DNA of 48,374 nt, taken from assembly GCA_000509105.1 (NCBI GenBank), contig BAIF02000019.1, positions 1 to 48,374 of the forward strand. Direction: 5' to 3'. Made by a program: the position numbers and the translations under genes. The notes beneath the pieces were generated by a model, which saw only the letters and a program-made list of their open reading frames with translations, searched no databases and was not told the DNA's origin. The stretch comes from Clostridiales bacterium VE202-21. GTDB taxonomy: Bacteria > Bacillota > Clostridia > Lachnospirales > Lachnospiraceae. Position 1 is the stretch's first letter, and every line of letters begins with the position of its first letter. Positions 8,107 to 16,634 of this stretch are shown one piece after another.

Positions 8107-8157
8107 CTTCTTAATCATGGTTTATGTCATGGTTAGTGAAGCAGTCACTTAGAGCAT
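8094..8157. repeat. Perfect 15-bp inverted repeat at the left end of layer B
   Basis: ATGCTCTAAGTGACT (8094-8108) and its exact complement (8143-8157) are separated by 34 bases. The right arm is followed by TTTT, so it could act as a terminator that insulates the recombinase from virD4 transcription, or as the recombinase binding site at the element end. It lies 23 bases before the recombinase start. Confidence 0.7.
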
Positions 8158-8179
8158 TTTCATTTCAGGAGGTACAGCC

Positions 8180-8266
8180 ATGAGAAACGAGAAAATCACC
8201 CCACTGTATGAGCGTTTGAGCCGCGATGATGAGTTACAGGGCGAGAGCAACTCCATAAGCCATCAA
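8180..8266 (+). pseudogene. tnpX: 5' fragment (29 codons) of layer B large serine recombinase
   Basis: Starts at ATG 8180 after AGGAGGTACAGCC. It encodes the N-terminus of a TnpX/TndX-type recombinase, with the catalytic serine in YERLS (S14) and the RDDE-L-GESNSI signature. Family similarity stops at Q29 (8264-8266). The frame stays open by chance through layer C end DNA into tnpV. The remaining 597 residues are encoded from 38331 onward, so the catalytic serine is separated from the rest of the enzyme by about 30 kb. Confidence 0.85.
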
Positions 8267-8272
8267 TTGTTA

Positions 8273-8308
8273 ATATGTAAAGGGTGGTTTCTCCCACCTA
8301 ATACATAT
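8273..8308. repeat. Imperfect inverted repeat near the left end of layer C
   Basis: ATATGTAAAGGGTGG (8273-8287) pairs imperfectly with CCCACCTAATACATAT (8293-8308). It lies 9 bases inside the proposed left end. It may be a recombinase-binding site or the remains of a leader hairpin. No T-run follows. Confidence 0.5.
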
Positions 8309-8407
8309 GACTGCGGCTCATTTGTGGTGAATGGAACAGCAGTTGTAGGAAAGGAGCCAAAACACCTTATAACCGCTAAAAATCAACACAAAAAGGAGCT
8401 AATTCTT

Positions 8408-8779
8408 ATGAAATCTCTATTTGAGGAAATGGGCGGCACTTACCGTCAGGAGGGTGATTATCTTATCCCAAATCTTACCCTGCCGGATGAGCCAGAATAT
8501 CAAATCGGCAAGTACGGCCATTTGCGCCGCAGCTATCTAAAAGAGTATCATCCCGTCCTCTATGCAAATTTCCTCACAAGCGGGACGCTGCATCGGCATC
8601 TTGCCGAGATTGACCAAGCCTGCAACGAGCGAATGGAAATCATCGTTTCTGATATGGCGAAGCAAGAGGGTGTGACCGAATCGCTCAAAGCCGCCGACCA
8701 GATGGAATGGGTACGCCGCATGAACAGCATCCACAGCCGTGCAGAGGAAATCGTTTTGACCGAGCTTGTATATGCCTGA
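8408..8779 (+). CDS. tnpV: TnpV family protein (layer C)
   Basis: A 123-residue protein of the TnpV family found with TnpX-type recombinases; its role in transposition is not established. Recognisable features are YQIGKYGHLRRSYLKE, then a helix pair ending EEIVLTELVY. ATG 8408 follows AAGGAG at 8393-8398. The frame is open upstream to 8180, but that part is the recombinase fragment plus junction DNA, not TnpV. A second, diverged TnpV is at 40151, in layer B. Ends just before a bidirectional terminator. Confidence 0.8.
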   Translation: MKSLFEEMGGTYRQEGDYLIPNLTLPDEPEYQIGKYGHLRRSYLKEYHPVLYANFLTSGTLHRHLAEIDQACNERMEIIVSDMAKQEGVTESLKAADQMEWVRRMNSIHSRAEEIVLTELVYA

Positions 8780-8781
8780 TA

Positions 8782-8824
8782 AAATGCCCGTTATCGACTA
8801 TATAGCCGGTAACGGGCATTTCTT
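8782..8824. terminator. Bidirectional terminator between tnpV and the AlbA_2 gene
   Basis: AAATGCCCGTTA (8782-8793) pairs with TAACGGGCATTT (8810-8821); T-rich sequence follows on the plus strand and A-rich sequence precedes it. It separates two convergent genes. Confidence 0.8.
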
Positions 8825-10261
8825 TTATTCTTTGGGCAGTGTGAACTTATACTTGCCCTTCCCAAAGCCGCTGACCGGTTCAATCAAGTCTGCATTTTTC
8901 AGCTTCGTAATAAGATTGCCTGCGGCAGTAACAGAATCCTTTGTGATGGCCGCTATATCAGAGCGGCCAAAGACACCGTCAATGCCCATGTTGGAAAACA
9001 CTGCCTTTGCCTTTGCAATCGTAGTTTGGCTTGCGTTCAGTCTATCAATCGCAACCTCAATCGCAACATTTTCGGCCTCAATCGTAACCTTAGTTGCGTT
9101 CGCCTCTGTTCCATAATTCAGGTTGTACAGCGTCACTTGGAACGAGGTAACATCTGAGTAGAATTTGGGCTCCAACTCGGCACGGTAGTTATGGGCCGCA
9201 TGGTAGGATTCCGTGATTTTCTTGAAGCCGCTGCCTTGTCGCTCCATATAGCCCAATCTGCCGAAAATATCCGCAAGGACGGGATTGCGGCGTGTGGAGG
9301 AAATGCTGGACAGGTCTCGTTCCTGTATTCGCGTACCGTCCGGCATACCGCCGGGAGAATAAATGGTAAGGCGGTCATCGTAAATATCAATGTGTATCTC
9401 GCTGCCCAATATCAGATAGTCGCGGTGGATCAGCGCATTGACAAGCGCCTCAAAAACGCTTCGTTCGCAGTAATCCGGCATTTCTATGCGGGAGTCAGCG
9501 GTTTTCTTCCAGCGGGTTTTCATATTCCGCTTGACAAAGCCAACGCCCTCATTGAGTAGGATAATCAGACTGCCGGAATATTCTGCGCTGTCAAGCGCAT
9601 CCACCATACCGCCGCTTTTGTCAAGACCGTTCCAACGAGTGCAGAACAGGCGGGAATGCCGGATAGGCGAATCGTCCGCAAGCAAAGCGCCTGCGTTGGT
9701 CAGCTTGCCGTTCTCATCCCGCATACCAAAGGAATCGAATAGCTTTTCTTCCATGCTGTTGCCAGTCCACGCCTTATAACGTTCCCGCAGCTTGGAAAAA
9801 GCGTAATCCTTAAAATCATACTCGGAAATCAGCTCGTCATAGGTGCGGTGCATCCCTTTGAGAATCAGCTGATTGAGCACATAGGATGGAGCAATCACGC
9901 TTTCATTGCCCATTCGGATATAGGCTTCCATGATACCGTCCGCTTTATAATAATACGGCGTAGACCGTCCGGATGACACAGACAATACCAGAACATCCTT
10001 GCCGTTTTCCCTCTCAGGAGCAAGGATAAAACTCGGATAGGGCGTGATTCGTTCTTTAATCAGGCGGCTGATCGTCTCTGCGTCGGTTTGCGCATCTGAC
10101 AAGCCTACCACGTTTCTGTCATCATCAATCCCGAAAAACAGCGTGCCGCCGATGCCGTTGGCAAAGGCGCTGACGCTTTTCAGCCAGTTTTTCGGCTTCT
10201 TCACTTCTAAGGCAACCTTGAAATCGCACTCTGTTGCCTCTGCAATCCAACGGTCAATCAT
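8825..10261 (-). CDS. AlbA_2 (Schlafen-like) domain / GHKL ATP-binding protein
   Basis: A 478-residue protein. Residues ~10-125 form an AlbA_2 domain (EVKKPKNWLKSVSAFANGIGG, then GTLFFGIDDDRNVVG), thought to bind nucleic acid. Residues ~255-365 carry a HATPase_c_4-type region (FEALVNALIHRDY, then YDDRLTIYSPGGMPDG and RNPVLADIFGRLGYMERQGSG). The C-terminus looks like a winged helix. Such proteins were often called RecG-like and act as putative transcription regulators. ATG 10261 is chosen because GTGAGG lies just before it and it overlaps the upstream gene's stop by 8 bases; ATG 10273 is an alternative. Last gene of a three-gene minus-strand operon. Confidence 0.78.
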   Translation of the reverse strand: MIDRWIAEATECDFKVALEVKKPKNWLKSVSAFANGIGGTLFFGIDDDRNVVGLSDAQTDAETISRLIKERITPYPSFILAPERENGKDVLVLSVSSGRSTPYYYKADGIMEAYIRMGNESVIAPSYVLNQLILKGMHRTYDELISEYDFKDYAFSKLRERYKAWTGNSMEEKLFDSFGMRDENGKLTNAGALLADDSPIRHSRLFCTRWNGLDKSGGMVDALDSAEYSGSLIILLNEGVGFVKRNMKTRWKKTADSRIEMPDYCERSVFEALVNALIHRDYLILGSEIHIDIYDDRLTIYSPGGMPDGTRIQERDLSSISSTRRNPVLADIFGRLGYMERQGSGFKKITESYHAAHNYRAELEPKFYSDVTSFQVTLYNLNYGTEANATKVTIEAENVAIEVAIDRLNASQTTIAKAKAVFSNMGIDGVFGRSDIAAITKDSVTAAGNLITKLKNADLIEPVSGFGKGKYKFTLPKE

Positions 10262-11174
10262 TTTCCTCACCATCCTGTCCTTTATTCTTCCCCCGGCTCT
10301 TATAGACATTATACTGATTCTTGCACCGGGGGCTGCAAAATGCGGAATTGGAGCGGCTGCTCAGGAATACCTTCTGGCAGTGCTTGCACAGCCGCAGGGG
10401 CTTCTCTCCATCCACCAGCAGGAAGCTGAACATCATCTGGACGCCCAGCAGCAGGGAATGAAAATCCCAATAGATGGTCGGCTTGTCCAGCAGCTCAATA
10501 TGATAGCTGGGTGCAATGCCGCCGAAGGCAGCCATGCCCTTGCGGTATAGATTCCGGGTGTCCTCATCGATCAGGTCATAATCGTTATAATACAGAATGG
10601 AAGTGGTCAGAGTGAAAGCCCAGTCCTTGAACTGCTGCGCCACCCAGTCATAGGCTTCAGCATACTCCCGCTGGAAGCTCATGGTTTTCGCCATAGGCTC
10701 ATCCGCAAAGGTCATGGTCAGCGCCACCATTGTTCGGTCGCCGGACACACTCCAACTGGACTCAACGCCTCGTTTCACCACATCCAGCTGGTCAAAGGGA
10801 TAGAACAACGCCAGATAGTCCTCGGTTTCCATGGATTCTGCCTTGATGAAATGGTTTTTCGGCAGATACACCTTCTCATAGTCCATAAAGGACGGCGTGG
10901 TGGGCAGCGCCGTCATCAGACCCAGCAAACCGTAATGGGTCACAAACTCCAGAATAGCTTTCTGCACCTCGTCCTCCGGACTGCGGTTCATCATCAGCAT
11001 TCCCACATTCAGCGCATCCAGCACGATTCCCGGCGCTTCCTTCAAGGGATTATAGATGTCGGGTTTGGCATTCTTCCCCGGCGTGATATACCGCTTTCCG
11101 TCTGCGGCAGTTTTCAGTTCATAGCGGTCATACCGCACCCAATGGGAACGGGACTGCTCAAAGAGATTCTTCAT
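10254..11174 (-). CDS. Element protein with C-terminal treble-clef zinc finger
   Basis: A 306-residue soluble protein, unknown function, possibly the DUF6076 type. The first ~250 residues have no motif I recognise. The end contains a four-cysteine finger, LCKHCQKVFLSSRS...FCSPRCKNQYN (~270-295), followed by a basic tail, so nucleic-acid binding is likely. The same finger design occurs twice at the C-terminus of the layer C recombinase (12619-14661). Start ATG 11174 is preceded by AGAGAGGAACAG. Middle gene of the minus-strand operon. Confidence 0.6.
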   Translation of the reverse strand: MKNLFEQSRSHWVRYDRYELKTAADGKRYITPGKNAKPDIYNPLKEAPGIVLDALNVGMLMMNRSPEDEVQKAILEFVTHYGLLGLMTALPTTPSFMDYEKVYLPKNHFIKAESMETEDYLALFYPFDQLDVVKRGVESSWSVSGDRTMVALTMTFADEPMAKTMSFQREYAEAYDWVAQQFKDWAFTLTTSILYYNDYDLIDEDTRNLYRKGMAAFGGIAPSYHIELLDKPTIYWDFHSLLLGVQMMFSFLLVDGEKPLRLCKHCQKVFLSSRSNSAFCSPRCKNQYNVYKSRGKNKGQDGEEND

Positions 11175-11205
11175 GGTACTGTTCCTCTCTGCTCGTAATC
11201 CAACT

Positions 11206-11235
11206 ATATATTAACCATATTACTATTGTATCAAC
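11206..11235 (-). promoter_or_regulatory. Possible minus-strand promoter for the zinc-finger gene
   Basis: On the minus strand TTGATA (11235-11230) is followed after 18 bases by TATATA (11211-11206). The -35 box overlaps the end of the sigma-like gene. It is a reasonable but not perfect match, so the two downstream genes may be expressed apart from the sigma-like gene. Confidence 0.35.
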
Positions 11236-12166
11236 CGTCCTTGGCTCCGTCAAGGATGGTTTTCTTTTTCCTCGGAGGCGTTTTGTTCTCCGGGCGAATT
11301 ACCGCATTCTTGCCCATGGTTTGCAGCAGCTCTCCAAATACACGGAAAAACTCCTGTTCCCGCAGCGTCAGGCTGCCGCCCGCCTCCTGTTTTTCCTGCA
11401 AATGCTGGTAGAACGCTCTTTGCAGCTTCTTGTGGATGGTGGTGCGCAGCTTGCGGATGTTCCGGTCAGACTGCCCCCGCAGCGCTGCCAGTTTGGTGGC
11501 GCTATATAGCCGCAGGGAGAGAAAATACAGCACTTCCTTGTGCTCCTCGCTGAGATCACGAATCATATCGGAGATGAATTTGTCCGCCGTCAGCTCGTGC
11601 ATTTCATACGGGCAGTCAAAGAGAATGTCCAGAAAGAAGCCGCTGCAAAGCTGACGATATTCGGGATCATTCATCCAAAGCGGCACGATTCTCGGCTCCG
11701 GCACGGCCTGAAATTCCAGCGGCACACCGCCCCGCAGGTTTTCGTGGTCACGCTCCCGCCGCTCCCGGTTTCGGTCAAGCCTGTCCCACTCGGCAATAAC
11801 ACCTTGAAAATCCTTCAGCGTCCGGGCAGATTCCTCCGTGCGCTTCAGCGCCTCTGCGAGAATTTCCCGCTTCAGCCGTTTGTCGCTTTTCGGTGCGGCT
11901 TCGTCTTCCTCGTCCTCATCCTCCAGCTCGGCGGCATAGTCTCTGGGATGCTCGTCCTGCTCCAGCTCGCTTTCCAGCTCCAGCGTGCGTTCCTCCGCCA
12001 GCGCTTTCTCCAAACGCTCATCCTCCGGCGCACCATCGGAGGAGTCCGCCCAATCGGCGAAGCCATCCTCGGACAGTTCCAGAGCGTCATCTTCGGGCAA
12101 ATCTTCTAATTCTTCTTCCTCATCGGAAAAATCATCGTCAAATAGATCATCCTCCCATAAATCCAC
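11231..12166 (-). CDS. Sigma-70-like factor with acidic N-terminus
   Basis: A 311-residue protein. Residues ~1-110 are extremely acidic (runs of D and E). The C-terminal third has a region-4-like helix-turn-helix (LSEEHKEVLYFLSLRLYSA, then LAALRGQSDRNIRKLRTTI), as in sigma factors or sigma-like regulators of mobile elements. No clear region 2 is visible, so it may be an anti-sigma-associated or sigma-like activator rather than a complete sigma factor. The start is GTG 12166, set by GGAGGTGA at 12175-12182; a longer frame to ATG 12295 has no ribosome site and is unlike the family. Divergent from tnpW. Confidence 0.6.
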   Translation of the reverse strand: MDLWEDDLFDDDFSDEEEELEDLPEDDALELSEDGFADWADSSDGAPEDERLEKALAEERTLELESELEQDEHPRDYAAELEDEDEEDEAAPKSDKRLKREILAEALKRTEESARTLKDFQGVIAEWDRLDRNRERRERDHENLRGGVPLEFQAVPEPRIVPLWMNDPEYRQLCSGFFLDILFDCPYEMHELTADKFISDMIRDLSEEHKEVLYFLSLRLYSATKLAALRGQSDRNIRKLRTTIHKKLQRAFYQHLQEKQEAGGSLTLREQEFFRVFGELLQTMGKNAVIRPENKTPPRKKKTILDGAKDG

Positions 12167-12343
12167 GACGGCTTCACCTCCCCAAAAAATATTTTTCTTT
12201 TTTTCAAAAAACAGTTCCGATTTACACACCGTTTTTCTCCTATTAGTGAAAGGGTAATCTGAACACAAGTTACTAAGGTTACTCTTTTTAAACACAGCGG
12301 ACAGAAAGGAGAAATGAGCATGGAAAAGCAGTGTAAGGACGCG

Positions 12344-12360
12344 GTTGGCTTACAGCCAAC
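12344..12360. promoter_or_regulatory. Short hairpin in the leader of the tnpW-recombinase operon
   Basis: GTTGGCT and AGCCAAC (12344-12350, 12354-12360) pair across TAC. An open frame from ATG 12320, with AAAGGAG before it, runs through the hairpin into tnpW without a stop. The hairpin and a -10-like TATTAT at 12372-12377 may control tnpW and recombinase expression. The surrounding 246-base divergent gap (12167-12412) holds no other gene that I can support. Confidence 0.3.
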
Positions 12361-12412
12361 GGAACCGGACTTATTATACCAAAAACCAACAAATAACGCA
12401 AGGAGGAAGCCT

Positions 12413-12628
12413 ATGGAGCAAACGAAACAAGAGCAGTTCATCATCCGGCGCATCGGCGGCACCACTTACAAGGTCAGGGTCGCATTCAGCGAGACGGCAG
12501 CGGAGACCATGGAGGAAAAGATTCTGCGGATGATCCGCAATGAAGGGGTTACAAATGACGGCACTTATGATATAATGGAAGCACCACAAATGAGCCGTCA
12601 GTCTGAAAGGAGCGCCGAATGCGCATGA
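12413..12628 (+). CDS. tnpW: TnpW family protein
   Basis: A 71-residue protein of the TnpW family (FIIRRIGGTTYKVRVAFSETA...TMEEKILRMIRNE), always found beside TnpX-type recombinases; role unknown. ATG 12413 follows AGGAGGAAGCC. The frame is open to ATG 12314, and a start at 12320 with AAAGGAG would add 31 residues, so a longer form is possible. It overlaps the recombinase start by 10 bases, indicating coupled translation. Confidence 0.75.
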   Translation: MEQTKQEQFIIRRIGGTTYKVRVAFSETAAETMEEKILRMIRNEGVTNDGTYDIMEAPQMSRQSERSAECA

Positions 12629-14661
12629 AACAGGCTGAGGAAAAGATTACCGCTCTGTATGAGCGGCTGAGCCGTGACGATGACAATGCCGGTGACAGCA
12701 ATTCCATCGTGAATCAGAAAAGATACCTCGAAAGCTACGCCCAGCAGAGAGGCTACGCCAACTGCCGCCACTATACCGATGATGGCTGGAGCGGCGGCAA
12801 TTTTGACCGTCCAGCTTGGAAGCAGCTGGTGGCGGACATCGAGGCCGGAAAGGTAGCCCATGTCATTGTCAAGGACATGAGTCGGGCTGGTCGTGATTAT
12901 CTGCAAACCGGCTTTTACACGGAGGTATTCTTCCGGCAGCACAGTGTCCACTTTGTGGCTATCGCCAACGGCGTGGACAGCGATGACCAGAACAGCAATG
13001 AATTTGCGCCCTTCCTCAATATCATGAACGAGTGGTACCTGCGCGACCTGAGCCGCAAGCAGAAAACGGCCATTCGCGTCAAAGGGGAATCCGGCAAGCC
13101 AACCACCAACTGCGCCATCTATGGCTATAAGAAGGACCCAGAGAACAAATACCACTGGCTGATCGACGAGGAAGCGGCCGCCGTGGTGCGGCGTATCTTC
13201 CAATTGACCATTGAGGGCAAAGGCCCCTACGACATCGCCCGTATCCTGTTTGACGATAAGATCGACACGCCTGCGGTCTACTTCGGCAAGCAGAACAAGG
13301 GCGTCTGGAAAAGTAAAGAGGAATTTCCCAACCCATATAACTGGAGCGGCTATATCGTCGGGCAGATTTTATCCAAGCCGGAGTATATGGGGCATACGGT
13401 GAATTTCCGTTCCCACAAGCAGTCCTATAAGGATAAAGCGCCCGTCATGAATCCGCCGGAGGAATGGCTGATCTTCGAGAATACCCATGAAGCCATTGTG
13501 GATGCGGAAACATGGGAGCTGGCGCAAAAGCTGCGGAAAACACCACGGCGGCATGACACGCTGGGCGAGGCCAATCCGCTGACGGGACTTGTGTTCTGTG
13601 CGGACTGCGGCGCAAAGATGATGAATCATCGTTCACGGGGTGGTACGGAGAACAATCCCTATCCGTCAGATTTCTACGATTGTTCTACCTATACGCTGGC
13701 ACATCAGAAACGCACCCACGCTTGCAGCGGACACTATATCCGCAGCAAGGTACTCCGGGAGCTGATTCTGGAAACCATCCGGGCTGCCAGCACCTTTGCC
13801 ATCTCCGACCGGGACGCCTTTCTGGAAAAGGTGCGCTCTGCCTCCCAGCTGCGGCAGGCGGAAGCCGCCAAGGAAACCAAACGAAAGCTGAACAAGGAGA
13901 AAAAGCGGATTTCCGAGCTGGACACCATCATCAAGAAGCTCTATGAGTCCTTTGCCATCGGGCGCATTACCGGCGAACGCTTTGACAGCCTGCTGGCAGA
14001 ATATGAGGCGGAGCAGAAAACGTTGACGGAATCTGTCTCCGAAATGGAAACGCAGATGTCCGCCTTTGCGGAGGACACCGACCGTGCCAAGCAGTTTTTG
14101 GAGCTGGCAAGAAAGTACACGGACTTCTCTGAGCTGACCACGCCCATGATCAACGAGTTTATTGAGAAAATCATCGTCCACGCCCCGGAGCGCATTGACG
14201 GTGAGCGGGTGCAGGAGGTGGAGATCCACCTTCGCTTTATCGGGCAGTTTGAGCTTCCCGCGCCGGATCTGACCGAGGAAGAAATCAAGCGGCAGGAGCA
14301 GCTCAAGCGGCACCGCATCAAGAGCCGGGAGCGGTATCAGAAAATCAAGACCGGTGAACACGCTGTCGGACAGCCCTTCATGCTGACCTGCAAGTGCTGC
14401 GGGCAGGAATTTGCCTCCAAGCGGACAAACACACTGTTCTGCGGTCCTAACTGCCGCTCCAAATTCTACCGGCAGGAGGCGGCGGAGAGCCGCAGCCGGG
14501 AATGCACCTGCGAGAACTGCGGCAAGGTGTTCACTACAACGAGGTCGGACATGAAATATTGCAGTGACGATTGCCGGTATGCGGCACAGATCAAGCGGCA
14601 GGGCACACGGAAGAAAGCTCTACGAGAAGCTAAGAACGAAAAAGAAACGAAATCAGCATAA
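12619..14661 (+). CDS. Large serine recombinase of layer C with C-terminal zinc knuckles
   Basis: Catalyses excision and integration of layer C. Residues ~10-160 are the resolvase catalytic domain with the nucleophile in YERLS (S18), SNSIVNQK and KDMSRAGRDY. A Recombinase domain (~180-290) and a zinc ribbon (CADCGAKM ... C) follow, then a coiled coil (~420-500) and a DUF4368-type region (~500-560). It ends with two extra zinc knuckles (CKCCGQEF...FCGPNC and CENCGKVF...YCSDDC, ~590-660), which most TnpX relatives lack. AAAGGAG precedes ATG 12619. The gene is intact and is the likely enzyme that put layer C into the layer B recombinase. Confidence 0.92.
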   Translation: MRMKQAEEKITALYERLSRDDDNAGDSNSIVNQKRYLESYAQQRGYANCRHYTDDGWSGGNFDRPAWKQLVADIEAGKVAHVIVKDMSRAGRDYLQTGFYTEVFFRQHSVHFVAIANGVDSDDQNSNEFAPFLNIMNEWYLRDLSRKQKTAIRVKGESGKPTTNCAIYGYKKDPENKYHWLIDEEAAAVVRRIFQLTIEGKGPYDIARILFDDKIDTPAVYFGKQNKGVWKSKEEFPNPYNWSGYIVGQILSKPEYMGHTVNFRSHKQSYKDKAPVMNPPEEWLIFENTHEAIVDAETWELAQKLRKTPRRHDTLGEANPLTGLVFCADCGAKMMNHRSRGGTENNPYPSDFYDCSTYTLAHQKRTHACSGHYIRSKVLRELILETIRAASTFAISDRDAFLEKVRSASQLRQAEAAKETKRKLNKEKKRISELDTIIKKLYESFAIGRITGERFDSLLAEYEAEQKTLTESVSEMETQMSAFAEDTDRAKQFLELARKYTDFSELTTPMINEFIEKIIVHAPERIDGERVQEVEIHLRFIGQFELPAPDLTEEEIKRQEQLKRHRIKSRERYQKIKTGEHAVGQPFMLTCKCCGQEFASKRTNTLFCGPNCRSKFYRQEAAESRSRECTCENCGKVFTTTRSDMKYCSDDCRYAAQIKRQGTRKKALREAKNEKETKSA

Positions 14662-14674
14662 GATAAGACGCAAC

Positions 14675-14712
14675 CGGCGGCTTGCCCCTCAATGGGCAGG
14701 CCGCCGTTTTTT
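14675..14712 (+). terminator. Terminator after the recombinase
   Basis: CGGCGGC-TTGCCC (14675-14687) pairs with GGGCAG-GCCGCCG (14694-14706); six T follow. It ends the tnpW-recombinase unit. Confidence 0.8.
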
Positions 14713-14731
14713 GCGCAGAAATGGAGGAACA

Positions 14732-15361
14732 ATGAATCTTTTTGAAATTGTCAAATACGGCGTAAGCTGCCGGGAGGCAGCGGAGCTGTACGGCGTGGAA
14801 GTCAACCGCTACGGCATGGCCCTCTGCCCGTTTCACAACGACCGACATCCCAGTTTGTATGTGGCAGACGATCATTACTATTGCTTCGCCTGCGGGGAGC
14901 ACGGGGATGTGATCGACTTTGTGGGCAAGCTGTTTCAGCTTTCGCCCTATGATGCGGCGCGGAAGCTGATGGCAGATTTTCATCTCAGCCCGGACAAGCC
15001 GCCCAGCGCAGCAGCACTCCACGCAAAGCGCATCCGAACAGAAGCACAGCAGCTCATGGAAAACGAGCGGCTGTGCTTTTCTGTTCTGTCGGATTACGCC
15101 CGTGTGCTGCGGGATTGGAAGGTGCGGTATGCGCCGCAGTCGCCTGACGCGCCTGTTCACGCCCGGTTCGTGGAAGCCTGTCACAAGCTCGACCAGACCG
15201 AATACAACTTAGATATTCTGTGCGCAGGTGATTCCCCTGAACGTGCCGAAGTGATTCATCAGCAGATGGTGGACGGAAAGCTGGACAGGCTGCGAAGAAG
15301 ATTAGACGAAATTCACAAGGAGGAATTTGAAGATGGATATGACACCGCAGACGTGGCCTGA
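14732..15361 (+). CDS. CHC2 zinc-finger DNA primase-like protein
   Basis: A 209-residue protein with the primase zinc-binding domain: C-P-F-H at ~31-34, then YYCFACGEHGD at ~50-60, giving the CHC2 metal site. The rest is helical and lacks a TOPRIM domain, so it is a primase accessory or truncated primase that works with the next protein. ATG 14732 follows ATGGAGG. It overlaps the next gene by 29 bases. Together they make an element replication pair. Confidence 0.82.
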   Translation: MNLFEIVKYGVSCREAAELYGVEVNRYGMALCPFHNDRHPSLYVADDHYYCFACGEHGDVIDFVGKLFQLSPYDAARKLMADFHLSPDKPPSAAALHAKRIRTEAQQLMENERLCFSVLSDYARVLRDWKVRYAPQSPDAPVHARFVEACHKLDQTEYNLDILCAGDSPERAEVIHQQMVDGKLDRLRRRLDEIHKEEFEDGYDTADVA

Positions 15362-16634
15362 CTGGTACGACGGCAGACACATCAATGAAGTGCTGTTCTG
15401 CCAGCAGTTTTTGGACAAGCACCCCATGAAATGTGTGCGTGGGCGGCTGTTCACGGTGGATGGGCTGATTGAGGACGAGGGACAAATCGGCAATCTCATT
15501 CTGGAGGAAATCTCCGGAGTTCTGACCTCCGGGCTGTCCAAAGTTGTGACAAATCTGCTTGCCAGCATCAAGCTGCAAGCGTATTCGCCGCCGCTGCCCA
15601 TTGAAACCGACCGCATCCATGTTGCCAACGGAACGTACTTCATGGACGGCAGCTTTACCGCCGACAAGAGCTACTGCAACAACCGGCTGACGGTCGCCTA
15701 CAACCCTGACGCGCCCACTCCGAAAAAGTGGCTGCAATTCCTGTCCGAGTTGCTGCAACCGGAGGATATTCCCACCTTGCAGGAGTTTCTCGGCTACTGT
15801 CTGCTACCAACCACCAAGGGACAGAAGATGCTCATGCTCATCGGTAAGGGCGGCGAGGGCAAAAGCCGCATCGGACTGGTCATGCGCTCGCTGCTGGGGG
15901 ACAGCATGAATACCACCAGCATCCAAAAGGTGGAGAGCAACCGGTTCAGCCGTGCAGACTTGGAAAACAAGCTCCTGATGGTGGATGACGATATGGATAT
16001 GAGCGCCCTGCCCAAGACCAACTATATCAAATCCATCGTCACGTCCGAGTGCAAAATGGACATGGAGCGCAAGGGCGTCCAGAGTTACCAAAGCCAGCTC
16101 TATGTCCGGTTCCTCTGCTTCGGAAACGGTGCGCTGACCGCCCTGCACGACAAGTCCGACGGTTTCTTTCGCCGCCAGATCGTGCTGACCACCAAAGACC
16201 GGCCCGCAGGCAGAGCGGACGATCCGTTTCTGGTGGACAAGCTGCTGCGTGAAAAGGAGGGGATCTTCCTCTGGTGTCTGGAGGGGCTGCACCGGCTGAT
16301 CCGGAACAACTATCAGTTCAGCATTTCCGGTAAGGCCAAAGAGAATATGGAGACGGTCAAGCGCAGCAGCAACAATGTGATCGAGTTTCTGCAATCCGAG
16401 GGCTATATCCGCTTTCGGGCAGACAGCGAAGCCAGCTCCAAGGCGATCTATGAAGCCTATACAAGATGGTGCGATGATAACGCACAGAAGCCCATGTCTG
16501 CCAACCGGGTCAGCTCTGAGCTTGCACAAAATGAGCGGCTTTACAACGTGGAGGCCACCAATAATGTCCATGCCGGCGGTAAGCGGGTGCGGGGATTTGT
16601 GGGCATTGAGGTGGTCAATCCGCTGCCGTATTGA
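15333..16634 (+). CDS. P4-type primase/SF3 helicase-like protein (DUF5906)
   Basis: About 433 residues. A superfamily 3-type helicase core with Walker A GKGGEGKS (~170-177), Walker B LLMVDDDMD (~212-220) and sensor region RFLCFGN; the C-terminus has a winged-helix region (FLQSEGYIRF...MSANRVSSEL). Phage P4 alpha-like proteins unwind and help prime replication of satellites and elements. The start ATG 15333 is set by AAGGAGG at 15317-15323; TTG 15327 is too close. Its partner is the CHC2 protein just upstream. It suggests layer C can replicate after excision. Confidence 0.82.
   Translation: MDMTPQTWPDWYDGRHINEVLFCQQFLDKHPMKCVRGRLFTVDGLIEDEGQIGNLILEEISGVLTSGLSKVVTNLLASIKLQAYSPPLPIETDRIHVANGTYFMDGSFTADKSYCNNRLTVAYNPDAPTPKKWLQFLSELLQPEDIPTLQEFLGYCLLPTTKGQKMLMLIGKGGEGKSRIGLVMRSLLGDSMNTTSIQKVESNRFSRADLENKLLMVDDDMDMSALPKTNYIKSIVTSECKMDMERKGVQSYQSQLYVRFLCFGNGALTALHDKSDGFFRRQIVLTTKDRPAGRADDPFLVDKLLREKEGIFLWCLEGLHRLIRNNYQFSISGKAKENMETVKRSSNNVIEFLQSEGYIRFRADSEASSKAIYEAYTRWCDDNAQKPMSANRVSSELAQNERLYNVEATNNVHAGGKRVRGFVGIEVVNPLPY

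Noticed and set aside
8125..8140. GGTTAG at 8132 as another operator copy
   Set aside because: No CTAACC half-site follows at six bases; it lies inside the loop of the 15-bp inverted repeat.
8180..8779. A single 199-residue fusion protein of recombinase start and TnpV
   Set aside because: Only the first 29 codons and the last 123 resemble proteins; the middle is element-end DNA and TnpV has its own ribosome site and ATG.
12243..12300. Repeated GTTACT in the tnpW upstream region as a DtxR-like operator
   Set aside because: The two copies are direct repeats (GTTACTAAGGTTACT) and lack the TTAG-N6-CTAA palindrome.
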